Shown here: positions 54,237 through 60,617 of the stretch, one piece after another
Position numbering within the stretch: the first letter of the stretch is position 1
Layout: each line of letters begins with the position of its first letter
From: Perlabentimonas sp034003245
GTDB taxonomy: Bacteria; Bacteroidota; Bacteroidia; Bacteroidales; Tenuifilaceae
Assembly (NCBI GenBank): GCA_034003245.1
Contig: JAVEYY010000001.1
Location: forward strand, 149,353-213,352
DNA: 64,000 nucleotides
Direction of reading: 5' to 3'
Translations under genes and position numbers: made by a program
The notes under the pieces: model-generated
Told to the model about the DNA's origin: nothing
The model's input: the letters and a program-made list of their open reading frames with translations, nothing else
The model's database searches: none

Positions 54237-55248
54237 TCCTGTAGTTTTTAATTAAGAAATTCTCAAGAGTAGCAGCATCAGTAAAGTTCATTATCCCTAG
54301 GTCAGTGCGAAAATTGTACTTATCATTTCCATTTCGAAAGTAGTAGTCAATTTTTCTCAGATAATCCTCGTACGGCTGGAGAAACAATACCTCTCTGTTT
54401 ATGTTTATCTCCTCAATATCTTTATATTCTATCAACTGAATAGAGTTCCCCATAAAAAGGTAACAATAGTGGCCGTACTCTTTAAAATTCTCTCTTTTTA
54501 CTGGTGTGTGCCTTAAAAGATGACAGACTAAATCGAGGGGATGAAGCTCCCCCCCATAAACGCACTCTTTAAGTGGATAAAACAGTGTCCAGTGTTCACT
54601 AAAATAGTGTACTAACAAAACAGAAATTATGTGGAGGGGATTGCTTTTTGCATTGGGATAATAGTAACATGCTTCTCTTGGATAACCATTATTAAGTATC
54701 CACTCTTTTAACCATAAACCATTTTTTAGCAGTATTAAGCTAAATGAGTCAATATAGGCCTGTGCGATTAAGTCTGAATATCGCTTGTTATGCATACTTG
54801 CCCTAAGACGATTTATTCGCTGATCTTCGTCCAACCTAACTTTTAATTCTTTTAAAAATGCTGAATCGACATACTGACATAAAAATGGGCCATTATAACT
54901 GTCTATTATTTGTTTTAGATTTGGATTGAAATCAATAACTCTTTTGTAGAGAGGAGTGTCAAACTCTATAAACCTTAAACCCTTTTGCAGTAAAAAACCA
55001 ACATAACTATCTAGCCGACTGGTATCAGCAGCATCTATAGCACAATAAATTGCATTGGAAATATCTATAACCCAGGGAAACATCTGCTGAAAAGCCGAGT
55101 CGAAGTATGTTAATGCTTCATTGTAATTACTATCGCAAATTAACAGCTCTGCCTCATTAATGGCTGAATAGTAATTCCTCACATTATTTTGGGAAAAAGA
55201 CCAAAATAATGTAAAAATTAGAAAAAAAGTAACGATAATTTTTCTCAT
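54214..55248 (-). CDS. Exported TPR-like partner protein, cassette B
   Basis: 344 residues, signal peptide MRKIIVTFFLIFTLFWSFSQ. The start of the mature region (NVRNYYSAINEAELLICDSN, then YNEALTYFDSAFQQMFPWVI) matches the YDSINVAEL opening of the cassette A protein. A later segment (NNGYPREACYYYPNAK, HIISVLLVHYFSEHW, LKECVYGGELHPLDLVCHLL, RHTPVKRENF) carries the family's NG(Y/F)P...H-F...GGEL-x-P order. Function unknown; exported and cassette-linked. The overlap with gwsG supports a joint role. Confidence 0.65.
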   Translation of the reverse strand: MRKIIVTFFLIFTLFWSFSQNNVRNYYSAINEAELLICDSNYNEALTYFDSAFQQMFPWVIDISNAIYCAIDAADTSRLDSYVGFLLQKGLRFIEFDTPLYKRVIDFNPNLKQIIDSYNGPFLCQYVDSAFLKELKVRLDEDQRINRLRASMHNKRYSDLIAQAYIDSFSLILLKNGLWLKEWILNNGYPREACYYYPNAKSNPLHIISVLLVHYFSEHWTLFYPLKECVYGGELHPLDLVCHLLRHTPVKRENFKEYGHYCYLFMGNSIQLIEYKDIEEININREVLFLQPYEDYLRKIDYYFRNGNDKYNFRTDLGIMNFTDAATLENFLIKNYRNGIDNKQ

Positions 55249-55267
55249 TATATCAATTTGTTTTATT

Positions 55268-55296
55268 AAGAGTTACGGCTTTCAGCCGTAACTCTT
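55268..55296 (-). promoter_or_regulatory. Perfect hairpin between precursor B and its maturase genes
   Basis: AAGAGTTACGGCT pairs with AGCCGTAACTCTT around a 3-base loop (13 bp). The downstream side on the minus strand is AATAAAAC, without a T run, so termination is uncertain. It may slow or process the transcript. It lies 10 bases after the precursor stop. Confidence 0.6.
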
Positions 55297-55306
55297 ATTG
55301 GTAATT

Positions 55307-55498
55307 CTATTCTACCACCTGACAGGCTGTTATTACATAATTGCAGCCTCCATCATATTTGTAATCTGATGAATAGCAATATGTTTTCCCGTTAATGTCT
55401 ACTGAACCTGCAGGAGTATCCTCTCCTCCTCCATTAATTTTCATCATTTGTTGTTTATCCATTTTAAGAAATGAACTGCTTAAACTTTCGAATTTCAT
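55307..55498 (-). CDS. Double-glycine-type peptide precursor, cassette B
   Basis: 63 residues. The leader is SFLKMDKQQMMKINGGGED, with the (D/E)-x-Q-x-M-x-x-(I/V)-x-GG pattern. The core (TPAGSVDINGKTYCYSSDYK, then YDGGCNYVITACQVVE) has three Cys, several Asp/Glu, Tyr and Ser/Thr, consistent with an ATP-grasp-modified product. The start at 55498 is preceded by AATATTAACTTAATAATTT, AT-rich as is usual for Bacteroidota leaders. A perfect hairpin follows the stop. Confidence 0.75.
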   Translation of the reverse strand: MKFESLSSSFLKMDKQQMMKINGGGEDTPAGSVDINGKTYCYSSDYKYDGGCNYVITACQVVE

Positions 55499-55532
55499 AG
55501 TTTTAAAATTATTAAGTTAATATTAAAAGTTA

Positions 55533-55806
55533 TTTTTGCCAACCTCACCCTTTGGGCCCATCCAGGATGTTTTGGCATACCAAAGGTAAATCACCTCAGG
55601 GACACGAGATGTCCCCGGGAATTTTTGTTGTATTTTTTTTCATTTTTTTCACTTAACATACATTACATTTACTACATATTAAGGTTGATGCGTTCTGTCT
55701 TCCTCAAATGTAAAAATTGGGTTTGTACGCAACGTAAAACCAAAATGGCATTATATGATTCATAATGTGTGCTTTACCCCCCCCCGTTTTCCGGATGCGT
55801 ATCGTC
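55533..55806. repeat. Direct repeat of the cassette C upstream region (about 275 bases)
   Basis: Nearly identical to 59721-59997, covering the leader box, palindrome and the 3' end of an HTH gene, then ending abruptly next to the inverted-repeat element at 55816. This shows that cassettes B and C arose by duplication, with the HTH gene lost from B. Confidence 0.8.
55541..55615 (-). promoter_or_regulatory. Conserved leader box plus palindrome upstream of precursor B
   Basis: Box 55541-55589 with TTTGGCATACCAAAGG and CCTTTGGGCCCATCC, followed by the GGGACA-CGAGA-TGTCCC hairpin at 55599-55615. The same arrangement is at 59730-59804. Confidence 0.65.
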
Positions 55807-55812
55807 CCCACG
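55774..55812 (-). pseudogene. 3' remnant of an HTH regulator gene
   Basis: The minus-strand reading DDTHPENGGG then TAA is the same end as the HTH gene at 59893, here with nine G. Only about 35 bases remain before the element boundary at 55816. The rest of the HTH gene is absent. Confidence 0.65.
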
Positions 55813-55815
55813 CTG

Positions 55816-55945
55816 CCGCCCGAACCGAGCGTATTTTGCGAGTTCGGCGCAGCCAATCCCCTCGTGTGGCTCTTGCCACAGCAAAAACGCATAAAGCCAA
55901 TAACCAATATCGTTGCTTCGTTACCACATGATAAAAATCGTGCGG
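55816..55945. mobile_element. MITE-like element with CCGCACGA ends, copy 3
   Basis: Left end CCGCCCGA at 55816-55823 and right end TCGTGCGG at 55938-55945, 130 bases, with GAACCGAGCG...GTTCGGCGC and TGTGGCTCTTGCCACA hairpins and TTGCTTCGTTACCACATG. It sits between the HTH remnant and the gwsS stop at 55959. Confidence 0.75.
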
Positions 55946-55958
55946 TGGTGTGGGCCAA

Positions 55959-57068
55959 TTACTCCCCCCATAGCTGCTTGTTCAACTCTTCCACTCGCTT
56001 ATGGTTAACCAAAAACCCCGTTTCCCGTGTATAGGTACCGCACTCCTCAACTGGCACGTAGCCATCCTCGCCCTGCCACTTGGCTATGTAGGGGTTGTAG
56101 GTACACTTAGCAGGTTGGGAGTAAATATTTTCGGGATCCTTAATAAATACGCGGCAATCGGTGCACATATGGCGGAACTCGCAATCCTTGCAAACATCTA
56201 TTTGATCCTTGGTGATGCTCCAGTGCTTTTTAAAATCGGGATGGTTTAAAGCTTGCTCTAAAGTTGTGTCGTTTATGTTACCAAAGGATTGGGAACAAGA
56301 GGGACAGTTTTTAATGTTGCCATTAGGATCAATAGTGATCTTCTTGTAAAGACAGTTATTATAAGACAACGATAATGTATAATTCTGAACATTTACGGTG
56401 AACAACTTTGAGGAAATATTCCCACAATTTGCAAAGGGTGAACAAATCTCTTTATTAAAAAAAATCCTTGTCCCTCTATAGAAAACGGAATTGTTCTCTT
56501 TGGCTGAAAAGATGTGAAAAACTGTAATTTTATTATAAATATTGGAAATAAGATATTGAATATGATCTTGATTTAACCATTCTGAACAAGGAATAACGAC
56601 TTCAACTGATTCAATTGAACTTTGATCGATGAGATCTAAAAATTTACAAAAGGTATCTTTTGAAATATTTTTCAAAAATCGTATTTGTAAAGATTTACAA
56701 AAAAATTCATCGAGTTGTTTTAACAAAACCTGAAAATGCGTGTAACTCATATTTTCAATATCAATTATTGAATTTTCTACAATAGAAGGTGAGTCATACA
56801 TTATGTTAAAAGATAGAAATAAATCTGAAAATTTTAAATCAATCGGAAATACAATATCATTATTAACAAGATATTCCATCTCAGTACCATACAATCTACT
56901 AAGTTCAGCAAAATCAAATGTATTTTTCTCTAGAATAGGAACAATATCCCTTGGGATAAACAAATAACACTTTCGATGCGTGTCAATAACAGTGCTACGT
57001 AGATAACCCTTCGATATAAAACAGTTTGGGTATCTCTTAAATGTTGTTTGTTTATTTCTAATTCTCAT
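55959..57068 (-). CDS. gwsS: Grasp-with-spasm SPASM-domain peptide maturase, cassette C
   Basis: 369 residues. N-terminus MRIRNKQTTFKRYPNCFISK. The middle (SPSIVENSIIDIENMSYTHF, CKSLQIRFLKNISKDTFCKF) has no CxxxCxxC motif. The C-terminal SPASM region (IKNCPSCSQSFGNINDTTLE, DVCKDCEFRHMCTDCRVFIK, SQPAKCTYNPYIAKWQGEDG) is nearly the same as in A and B, and an extra Cys (CPSCSQS) is present. The start overlaps the small ORF by eleven bases. Substrate should be the precursor at 59490. Confidence 0.85.
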   Translation of the reverse strand: MRIRNKQTTFKRYPNCFISKGYLRSTVIDTHRKCYLFIPRDIVPILEKNTFDFAELSRLYGTEMEYLVNNDIVFPIDLKFSDLFLSFNIMYDSPSIVENSIIDIENMSYTHFQVLLKQLDEFFCKSLQIRFLKNISKDTFCKFLDLIDQSSIESVEVVIPCSEWLNQDHIQYLISNIYNKITVFHIFSAKENNSVFYRGTRIFFNKEICSPFANCGNISSKLFTVNVQNYTLSLSYNNCLYKKITIDPNGNIKNCPSCSQSFGNINDTTLEQALNHPDFKKHWSITKDQIDVCKDCEFRHMCTDCRVFIKDPENIYSQPAKCTYNPYIAKWQGEDGYVPVEECGTYTRETGFLVNHKRVEELNKQLWGE

Positions 57069-57237
57069 AATTATTTAAAAACGTTGCTATGTGGCGAAAG
57101 TATGGAATTAATAACCTATTAGGATTCTGAACATTTGGACAGCAAATATATCTTGGAGCGTAACCCACTCCTTTTGTCTTGTCAACCTTTTTTAAGCAAA
57201 TCGATTGCATTTCAGTTTTTTTCCATCTATAGTTCAT
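57058..57237 (-). CDS. Unnamed 59-residue ORF between gwsG and gwsS, cassette C
   Basis: Open frame from ATG 57237 (MNYRWKKTEMQSICLKKVDK) to 57058, starting just after the gwsG stop and overlapping gwsS by eleven bases. The end (LIPYFRHIATFLNNYEN) resembles RIPFYKHILYES in cassette B. Four... three Cys (SICL and ICC) are present. No named family. Position is the same as in A and B. Confidence 0.45.
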   Translation of the reverse strand: MNYRWKKTEMQSICLKKVDKTKGVGYAPRYICCPNVQNPNRLLIPYFRHIATFLNNYEN

Positions 57238-57239
57238 GT

Positions 57240-58223
57240 CTAGTTCATTGTGTTCATGATGTATGTAGCAATTTCTTTCTCTATCATATAATTACACGGT
57301 GTAGAAACCATATCAATTACGCCAATTGGATTTACTTCTAAAAATATATAATCCCCCTCCTGAGTCAAGATTAAATCTAATGAACCTGTGCTATAGCCTG
57401 AAATATCCATAAACTGCAGAAGCCTATCCTCAATTTCTATTGGTAAAGTAATAGGTGTAACTCTTGGCCTAGTTTCAAATCCTCCATTTCTAAAATCAAC
57501 GCTAGTAATTTCTTCTCGCTGAGAAAAAATAGCCATAGCAAACAGTTTTCTTTTTATAATAAAAACTCTCAACTCAATCCATTTTTCAATACACTCTTGA
57601 ATGAATTGTGGCGTACAATACCTAATTTCATCTCTAATATCCTCTTTAAAAATCTTTTTGGTATATGTGCTGTACTCACATTCATCATCCTCTATATGTA
57701 ACGTTTCGCTTACAGGCTTGCAGATATAGTCTTTTTCGTTATCAATATTTTCCCTAATAACTCTTGAGTAATTAGATATATGGGTTTTAGGTATTCTTAA
57801 ACCGCATTTTTGGGCAGTCTCTAAGTTCAAAATTTTGTTTGTAAATATCCTATTAAAATCCCCTAGAAACGCTTTCTGTTCAAGCTTCCTAATAATATAA
57901 TTTCGAACTGGAATCCATTCGTTCTTATGAAAATTTTGCGCTTTACCAAAGTTATCCTTTTGCAAAACAAAGTCTAACTTTGCTTTTATATCAAACCGAA
58001 AAAGCCCTCTACGATACCAGAAAAACTCAACATCCTCAACACTAAAAGTTATATTGTTCACATCAAGGATAATCTCGTTTCTGGAACAACCTAAACTAAT
58101 ATGCCTAACATAAATTGGCGTACCATCATTTACTCTTAAAATATTGGAATAACCGAACTTAAACAACCACTCAATAACCCTATCGGTTGTGATATCATGT
58201 GTCTCACTAACTATTAGCACCAT
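57240..58223 (-). CDS. gwsG: Grasp-with-spasm ATP-grasp peptide maturase, cassette C
   Basis: 327 residues. MVLIVSETHDITTDRVIEWL starts the ATP-grasp N-domain. Motifs: FFWYRRGLFRFDI, TAQKCGLRIPKTHISN, DYICKPVSETLHIEDDECEY, QECIEKWIELRVFIIKR, AIFSQREEITSVDFRNGGFE and GSLDLILTQEGDYIFLEVNP with the metal-binding Glu-Asn. It joins to the exported-partner gene across 28 bases and to the small ORF across two. Confidence 0.88.
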   Translation of the reverse strand: MVLIVSETHDITTDRVIEWLFKFGYSNILRVNDGTPIYVRHISLGCSRNEIILDVNNITFSVEDVEFFWYRRGLFRFDIKAKLDFVLQKDNFGKAQNFHKNEWIPVRNYIIRKLEQKAFLGDFNRIFTNKILNLETAQKCGLRIPKTHISNYSRVIRENIDNEKDYICKPVSETLHIEDDECEYSTYTKKIFKEDIRDEIRYCTPQFIQECIEKWIELRVFIIKRKLFAMAIFSQREEITSVDFRNGGFETRPRVTPITLPIEIEDRLLQFMDISGYSTGSLDLILTQEGDYIFLEVNPIGVIDMVSTPCNYMIEKEIATYIMNTMN

Positions 58224-58251
58224 TATGTTTTCAGCTTTTTAAAACACCTTT

Positions 58252-59400
58252 CTACTTAAGGTTTGGCATATACTTATATGCTCCCTTCATGGTAAAAGAC
58301 CTTAGGTTGCTCGGGTCATAGCTAAATATAAAACTTTCGAGCTCCTCATTCTTAAAGGCATCTCGAATCCTTTCTCTAATCTCACCAGATAGCATTGAGT
58401 AATCTTTTAGGCTTTTGCATGTATCACAATTGATATAAGCCTCTTTTATTTCTTTGAACGGAAACTCCTTGTACCAAGTACCCTCAAGGTTTACTGAGAA
58501 TGAGTCAACTTGTGCAAGACCAATAGCTCTCCTGTTCTTGTTAATCTCCTCATGGTTGCTGTTAAATGATCCAAAATCCAACGATACGGTTTCCTTGTCA
58601 AAATCAAAACATATCCCAATTTTACCAAAAGGGCTATCAACTGATGAATAATGCATAATAGACTCATATGAAGAGGGTTGTAACTTACCCTCATATACTG
58701 CTTTTAGAATGCACTCGCTGTAAGGCCTGTTAAAAACCATGTGGGAGTACGATTTACGGGATGCCAAGCCGGTGTCAGCCGAGAACATCTTAGGGAGATA
58801 AAAGAAATGTCTTAGCATAGCTAATAACTGACTAGCAAGAATTGGTTCCTCGTCTTTAAAAAAATCAGGGAATCCGTTATCGAAAATATAGTCAAAAAGC
58901 ATTATGCCTTGGTAGTAGTAGGTTGAATCTCGTTTTTCTTCAGAAATTTTCTGAAACTCCTGGTCAGGCCCAATAGCCCTATTGATTATATTGATAAAGG
59001 AATGATCCAAATTCTGCTCATATCGCTCACGTAAAAGAGGATAAACCTTTGTAAAAGCCACCCACTCTTTTGTACTAGCAATGGCATCAAATTCTTTGTA
59101 TTTACTAAAATTATCCAAAGTTCGCCCGCGGAGCACTAGTTGACGCGCTAAGCTAATGGCGCTATCGAGCTGATTCGTATTTAAATAGCAGATAGACAGA
59201 TTATGTAAATCCTTAGCAAAAAAACTAGCCTTCCCACGTAATTCCTCATATGCCAAGAGGGCCTGTGAATAGTTTTGTTTCTTCACAAAAGCCTCAATAT
59301 TGGTAATCCTATGATGGTAATCTACGTAATTGTCTATAGATTGACAGTAACCACATCGTGCAGTTATTGCAGTGAAAAAAATTATAATACAATATCTCAT
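58252..59400 (-). CDS. Exported TPR-like partner protein, cassette C
   Basis: About 382 residues. The ATG at 59400 (MRYCIIIFFTAITARCGYCQ) opens a signal peptide; an in-frame ATG at 59454 would lie inside the upstream terminator-like hairpin and is less likely. The mature region has YHHRITNIEAFVKKQNYSQA then LLAYEELRGKASFFAKDLHN (TPR-like), later DNGFPDFFKDEEPILASQLL, HFFYLPKM and SECILKAVYEGKLQPSSYES, the family's NG(F/Y)P...H-F...G(E/K)L-x-P order seen in A and B. Function unknown. It precedes gwsG by 28 bases. Confidence 0.65.
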   Translation of the reverse strand: MRYCIIIFFTAITARCGYCQSIDNYVDYHHRITNIEAFVKKQNYSQALLAYEELRGKASFFAKDLHNLSICYLNTNQLDSAISLARQLVLRGRTLDNFSKYKEFDAIASTKEWVAFTKVYPLLRERYEQNLDHSFINIINRAIGPDQEFQKISEEKRDSTYYYQGIMLFDYIFDNGFPDFFKDEEPILASQLLAMLRHFFYLPKMFSADTGLASRKSYSHMVFNRPYSECILKAVYEGKLQPSSYESIMHYSSVDSPFGKIGICFDFDKETVSLDFGSFNSNHEEINKNRRAIGLAQVDSFSVNLEGTWYKEFPFKEIKEAYINCDTCKSLKDYSMLSGEIRERIRDAFKNEELESFIFSYDPSNLRSFTMKGAYKYMPNLK

Positions 59401-59423
59401 ATACACATTACTTCTAATGCATT

Positions 59424-59465
59424 TAACAAAATAAACCAGGCCCCCTAAATTCAAGGGGTACCTGG
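59424..59465 (-). terminator. Terminator-like hairpin between precursor C and its maturase genes
   Basis: On the minus strand CCAGG-TA-CCCCT pairs with AGGGG-G-CCTGG around a short loop, followed by TTTATTTTGTT. It lies 24 bases after the precursor stop. With the similar hairpins in A and B, it suggests that precursor mRNA is made in excess over maturase mRNA. Confidence 0.65.
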
Positions 59466-59489
59466 TGCTTTATTAGATGAACTGTTACT

Positions 59490-59693
59490 CTAAGGGCATT
59501 CAACCTCATAATACTCCTCAGTAAATGTTCCATCGGTATGAATACTCATCACATCTTTAACACATCCGCCAGTAGTTGCGTCTTTCCCACCTACTGTTTC
59601 AATAGTTTCTGCAATAAGACCACCATTAACTGACCTCATTTCTGCGTTGCTAACCTGAAGGTTCTTTAAAAGATTTAGATTTAGTTTCTTCAT
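59490..59693 (-). CDS. Double-glycine-type peptide precursor, cassette C
   Basis: 67 residues. Leader LKNLQVSNAEMRSVNGG with E-M-x-x-V-x-GG. The core (LIAETIETVGGKDATTGGCV, then DVMSIHTDGTFTEEYYEVEC) is rich in Thr, Glu and Asp with two Cys, in keeping with side-chain cross-linking by an ATP-grasp enzyme. Its end, YEVECP, and the ends of A (DIQC) and B (ACQVVE) all place a Cys close to the C-terminus. The start at 59693 follows the conserved leader box. Confidence 0.75.
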   Translation of the reverse strand: MKKLNLNLLKNLQVSNAEMRSVNGGLIAETIETVGGKDATTGGCVKDVMSIHTDGTFTEEYYEVECP

Positions 59694-59720
59694 TTTAGTT
59701 AATTTTTATGTTAATAATAG

Positions 59721-59997
59721 TTTTTTGCCAACCTCACCCTTTGGGCCCATCCAGGATGTTTTGGCATTCCAAAGGTAAATCACCTCAGGGACACGAGATG
59801 TCCCCGGGAATTTTTTTTGTATTTTTTTTCATTTTTTTCACTTAACACACATTACATTTACTACATATTAAGGTTGATGCGTTCGGTCTTCCTCAAATGT
59901 AAAAATTGGGTTTGTACGCAACGTAAAACCAAAATGGCATTATATGATTCATAATGTGTGCTTTACCCCCCCCCCCGTTTTCCGGATGCGTATCGTC
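59721..59997. repeat. Direct repeat partner of 55533-55806
   Basis: About 275 bases matching the region upstream of precursor B: leader box, palindrome, AT-rich tract and the 3' end of the HTH gene up to GATGCGTATCGTC. The plus-strand C-tract is eleven here and nine there. Confidence 0.8.
59730..59804 (-). promoter_or_regulatory. Conserved leader box plus palindrome upstream of precursor C
   Basis: Box 59730-59778 (with TTTGGCATTCCAAAGG, one base changed from the B copy) and the GGGACA-CGAGA-TGTCCC hairpin at 59788-59804. Likely cis-acting RNA or promoter element of the precursor gene. Confidence 0.65.
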
Positions 59998-60225
59998 ACT
60001 TTCGAACCCAAACCGAAAGGTTACGGGTATGGCAAAGTAGTAGCTGTTGCGGTGGGGACAGAAGCGGATATCGGCGCCCAGCTCGCGTAGCTGGGCAATG
60101 TAACGCTTTACGGTGCGATCGCTTACGCTTAACCGTTGGGCTAACTCCTCGGGCGAGCCCGTGCATCGGTGGTTAATAAGGTTTACCAATCGGTCAAGGG
60201 TATTCTTTAGCTCAATAACATGCAT
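59893..60225 (-). CDS. Small HTH regulator with G-tract before stop (paralogue C)
   Basis: 110 residues. HTH GSPEELAQRLSVSDRTVKRY, then IAQLRELGADIRFCPHRNSY. The 3' end has eleven C on the plus strand at 59966-59976, giving G-G-G-G-K; twelve G would end translation at TAA immediately after the tract. With eleven, a tail (KAHIMNHIMPFWFYVAYKP and more) is added. It lies downstream of HTH D and upstream of precursor C. Its start at 60225 follows a perfect 15-bp hairpin region. Confidence 0.7.
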   Translation of the reverse strand: MHVIELKNTLDRLVNLINHRCTGSPEELAQRLSVSDRTVKRYIAQLRELGADIRFCPHRNSYYFAIPVTFRFGFESDDTHPENGGGGKAHIMNHIMPFWFYVAYKPNFYI

Positions 60226-60252
60226 AATTCAATAAGCTATAAAGGCATACTA

Positions 60253-60288
60253 AATCCTTCCCCGCTGAACAAACAGCGGGGAAGGATT
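60253..60288 (-). terminator. Perfect 15-bp hairpin between HTH genes
   Basis: AATCCTTCCCCGCTG pairs with CAGCGGGGAAGGATT around a 6-base loop. It lies between the stop of HTH D (60329) and the start of HTH C (60225). The minus-strand tail is TTAGTATGCC, with few T, so termination may be partial. Confidence 0.55.
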
Positions 60289-60328
60289 GGATTACTTACT
60301 TTAAAATACGTTACCTCTACTCCCATTA

Positions 60329-60571
60329 CTAACGATGGTTCTCGAGCGGGTTAAACCCAAACTTAAAGGTTAGGGGTTTCACAAAGTAGTAGGTGTTACG
60401 CGAGGTGCAGTAACCTATATCGGCCCCCAGGGCACGTAGGTGAGTTATGTAGCGCCTTAGCATCTTGTCGGTTATGCCCAACCGTTCGGCCAGCTCCTCG
60501 GGGGTTCCGGTGGCCTCCTCCTCGATAAGATGTGCTAAATCCAGTAGCAGATCTTGTTGCTTAACAATATA
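60329..60571 (-). CDS. Small HTH regulator (paralogue D)
   Basis: About 80 residues from ATG 60571 (MYIVKQQDLLLDLAHLIEEE). HTH: GTPEELAERLGITDKMLRRY, then ITHLRALGADIGYCTSRNTY. It has the shared promoter block at 60618-60718 just upstream, which also matches the block of the double-glycine peptide at 26354. It is the first of two HTH genes before cassette C. It ends without the G-tract. Confidence 0.7.
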   Translation of the reverse strand, partial: YIVKQQDLLLDLAHLIEEEATGTPEELAERLGITDKMLRRYITHLRALGADIGYCTSRNTYYFVKPLTFKFGFNPLENHR

Positions 60572-60617
60572 CATGGCAAAAGAATTTATGGGTTTACGGT
60601 GCGGGGAAAAACACAAC

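Noticed and set aside
54214..55248. Idea that the exported partner is a leader peptidase
   Set aside because: No protease motif (no Ser/His/Cys or metal signature) is seen; only TPR-like helices and the NG(Y/F)P region.
55704..55958. 84-codon minus-strand frame between precursor B and gwsS C
   Set aside because: It crosses the inverted-repeat element and the HTH remnant; it is a join of repeats, not a gene.
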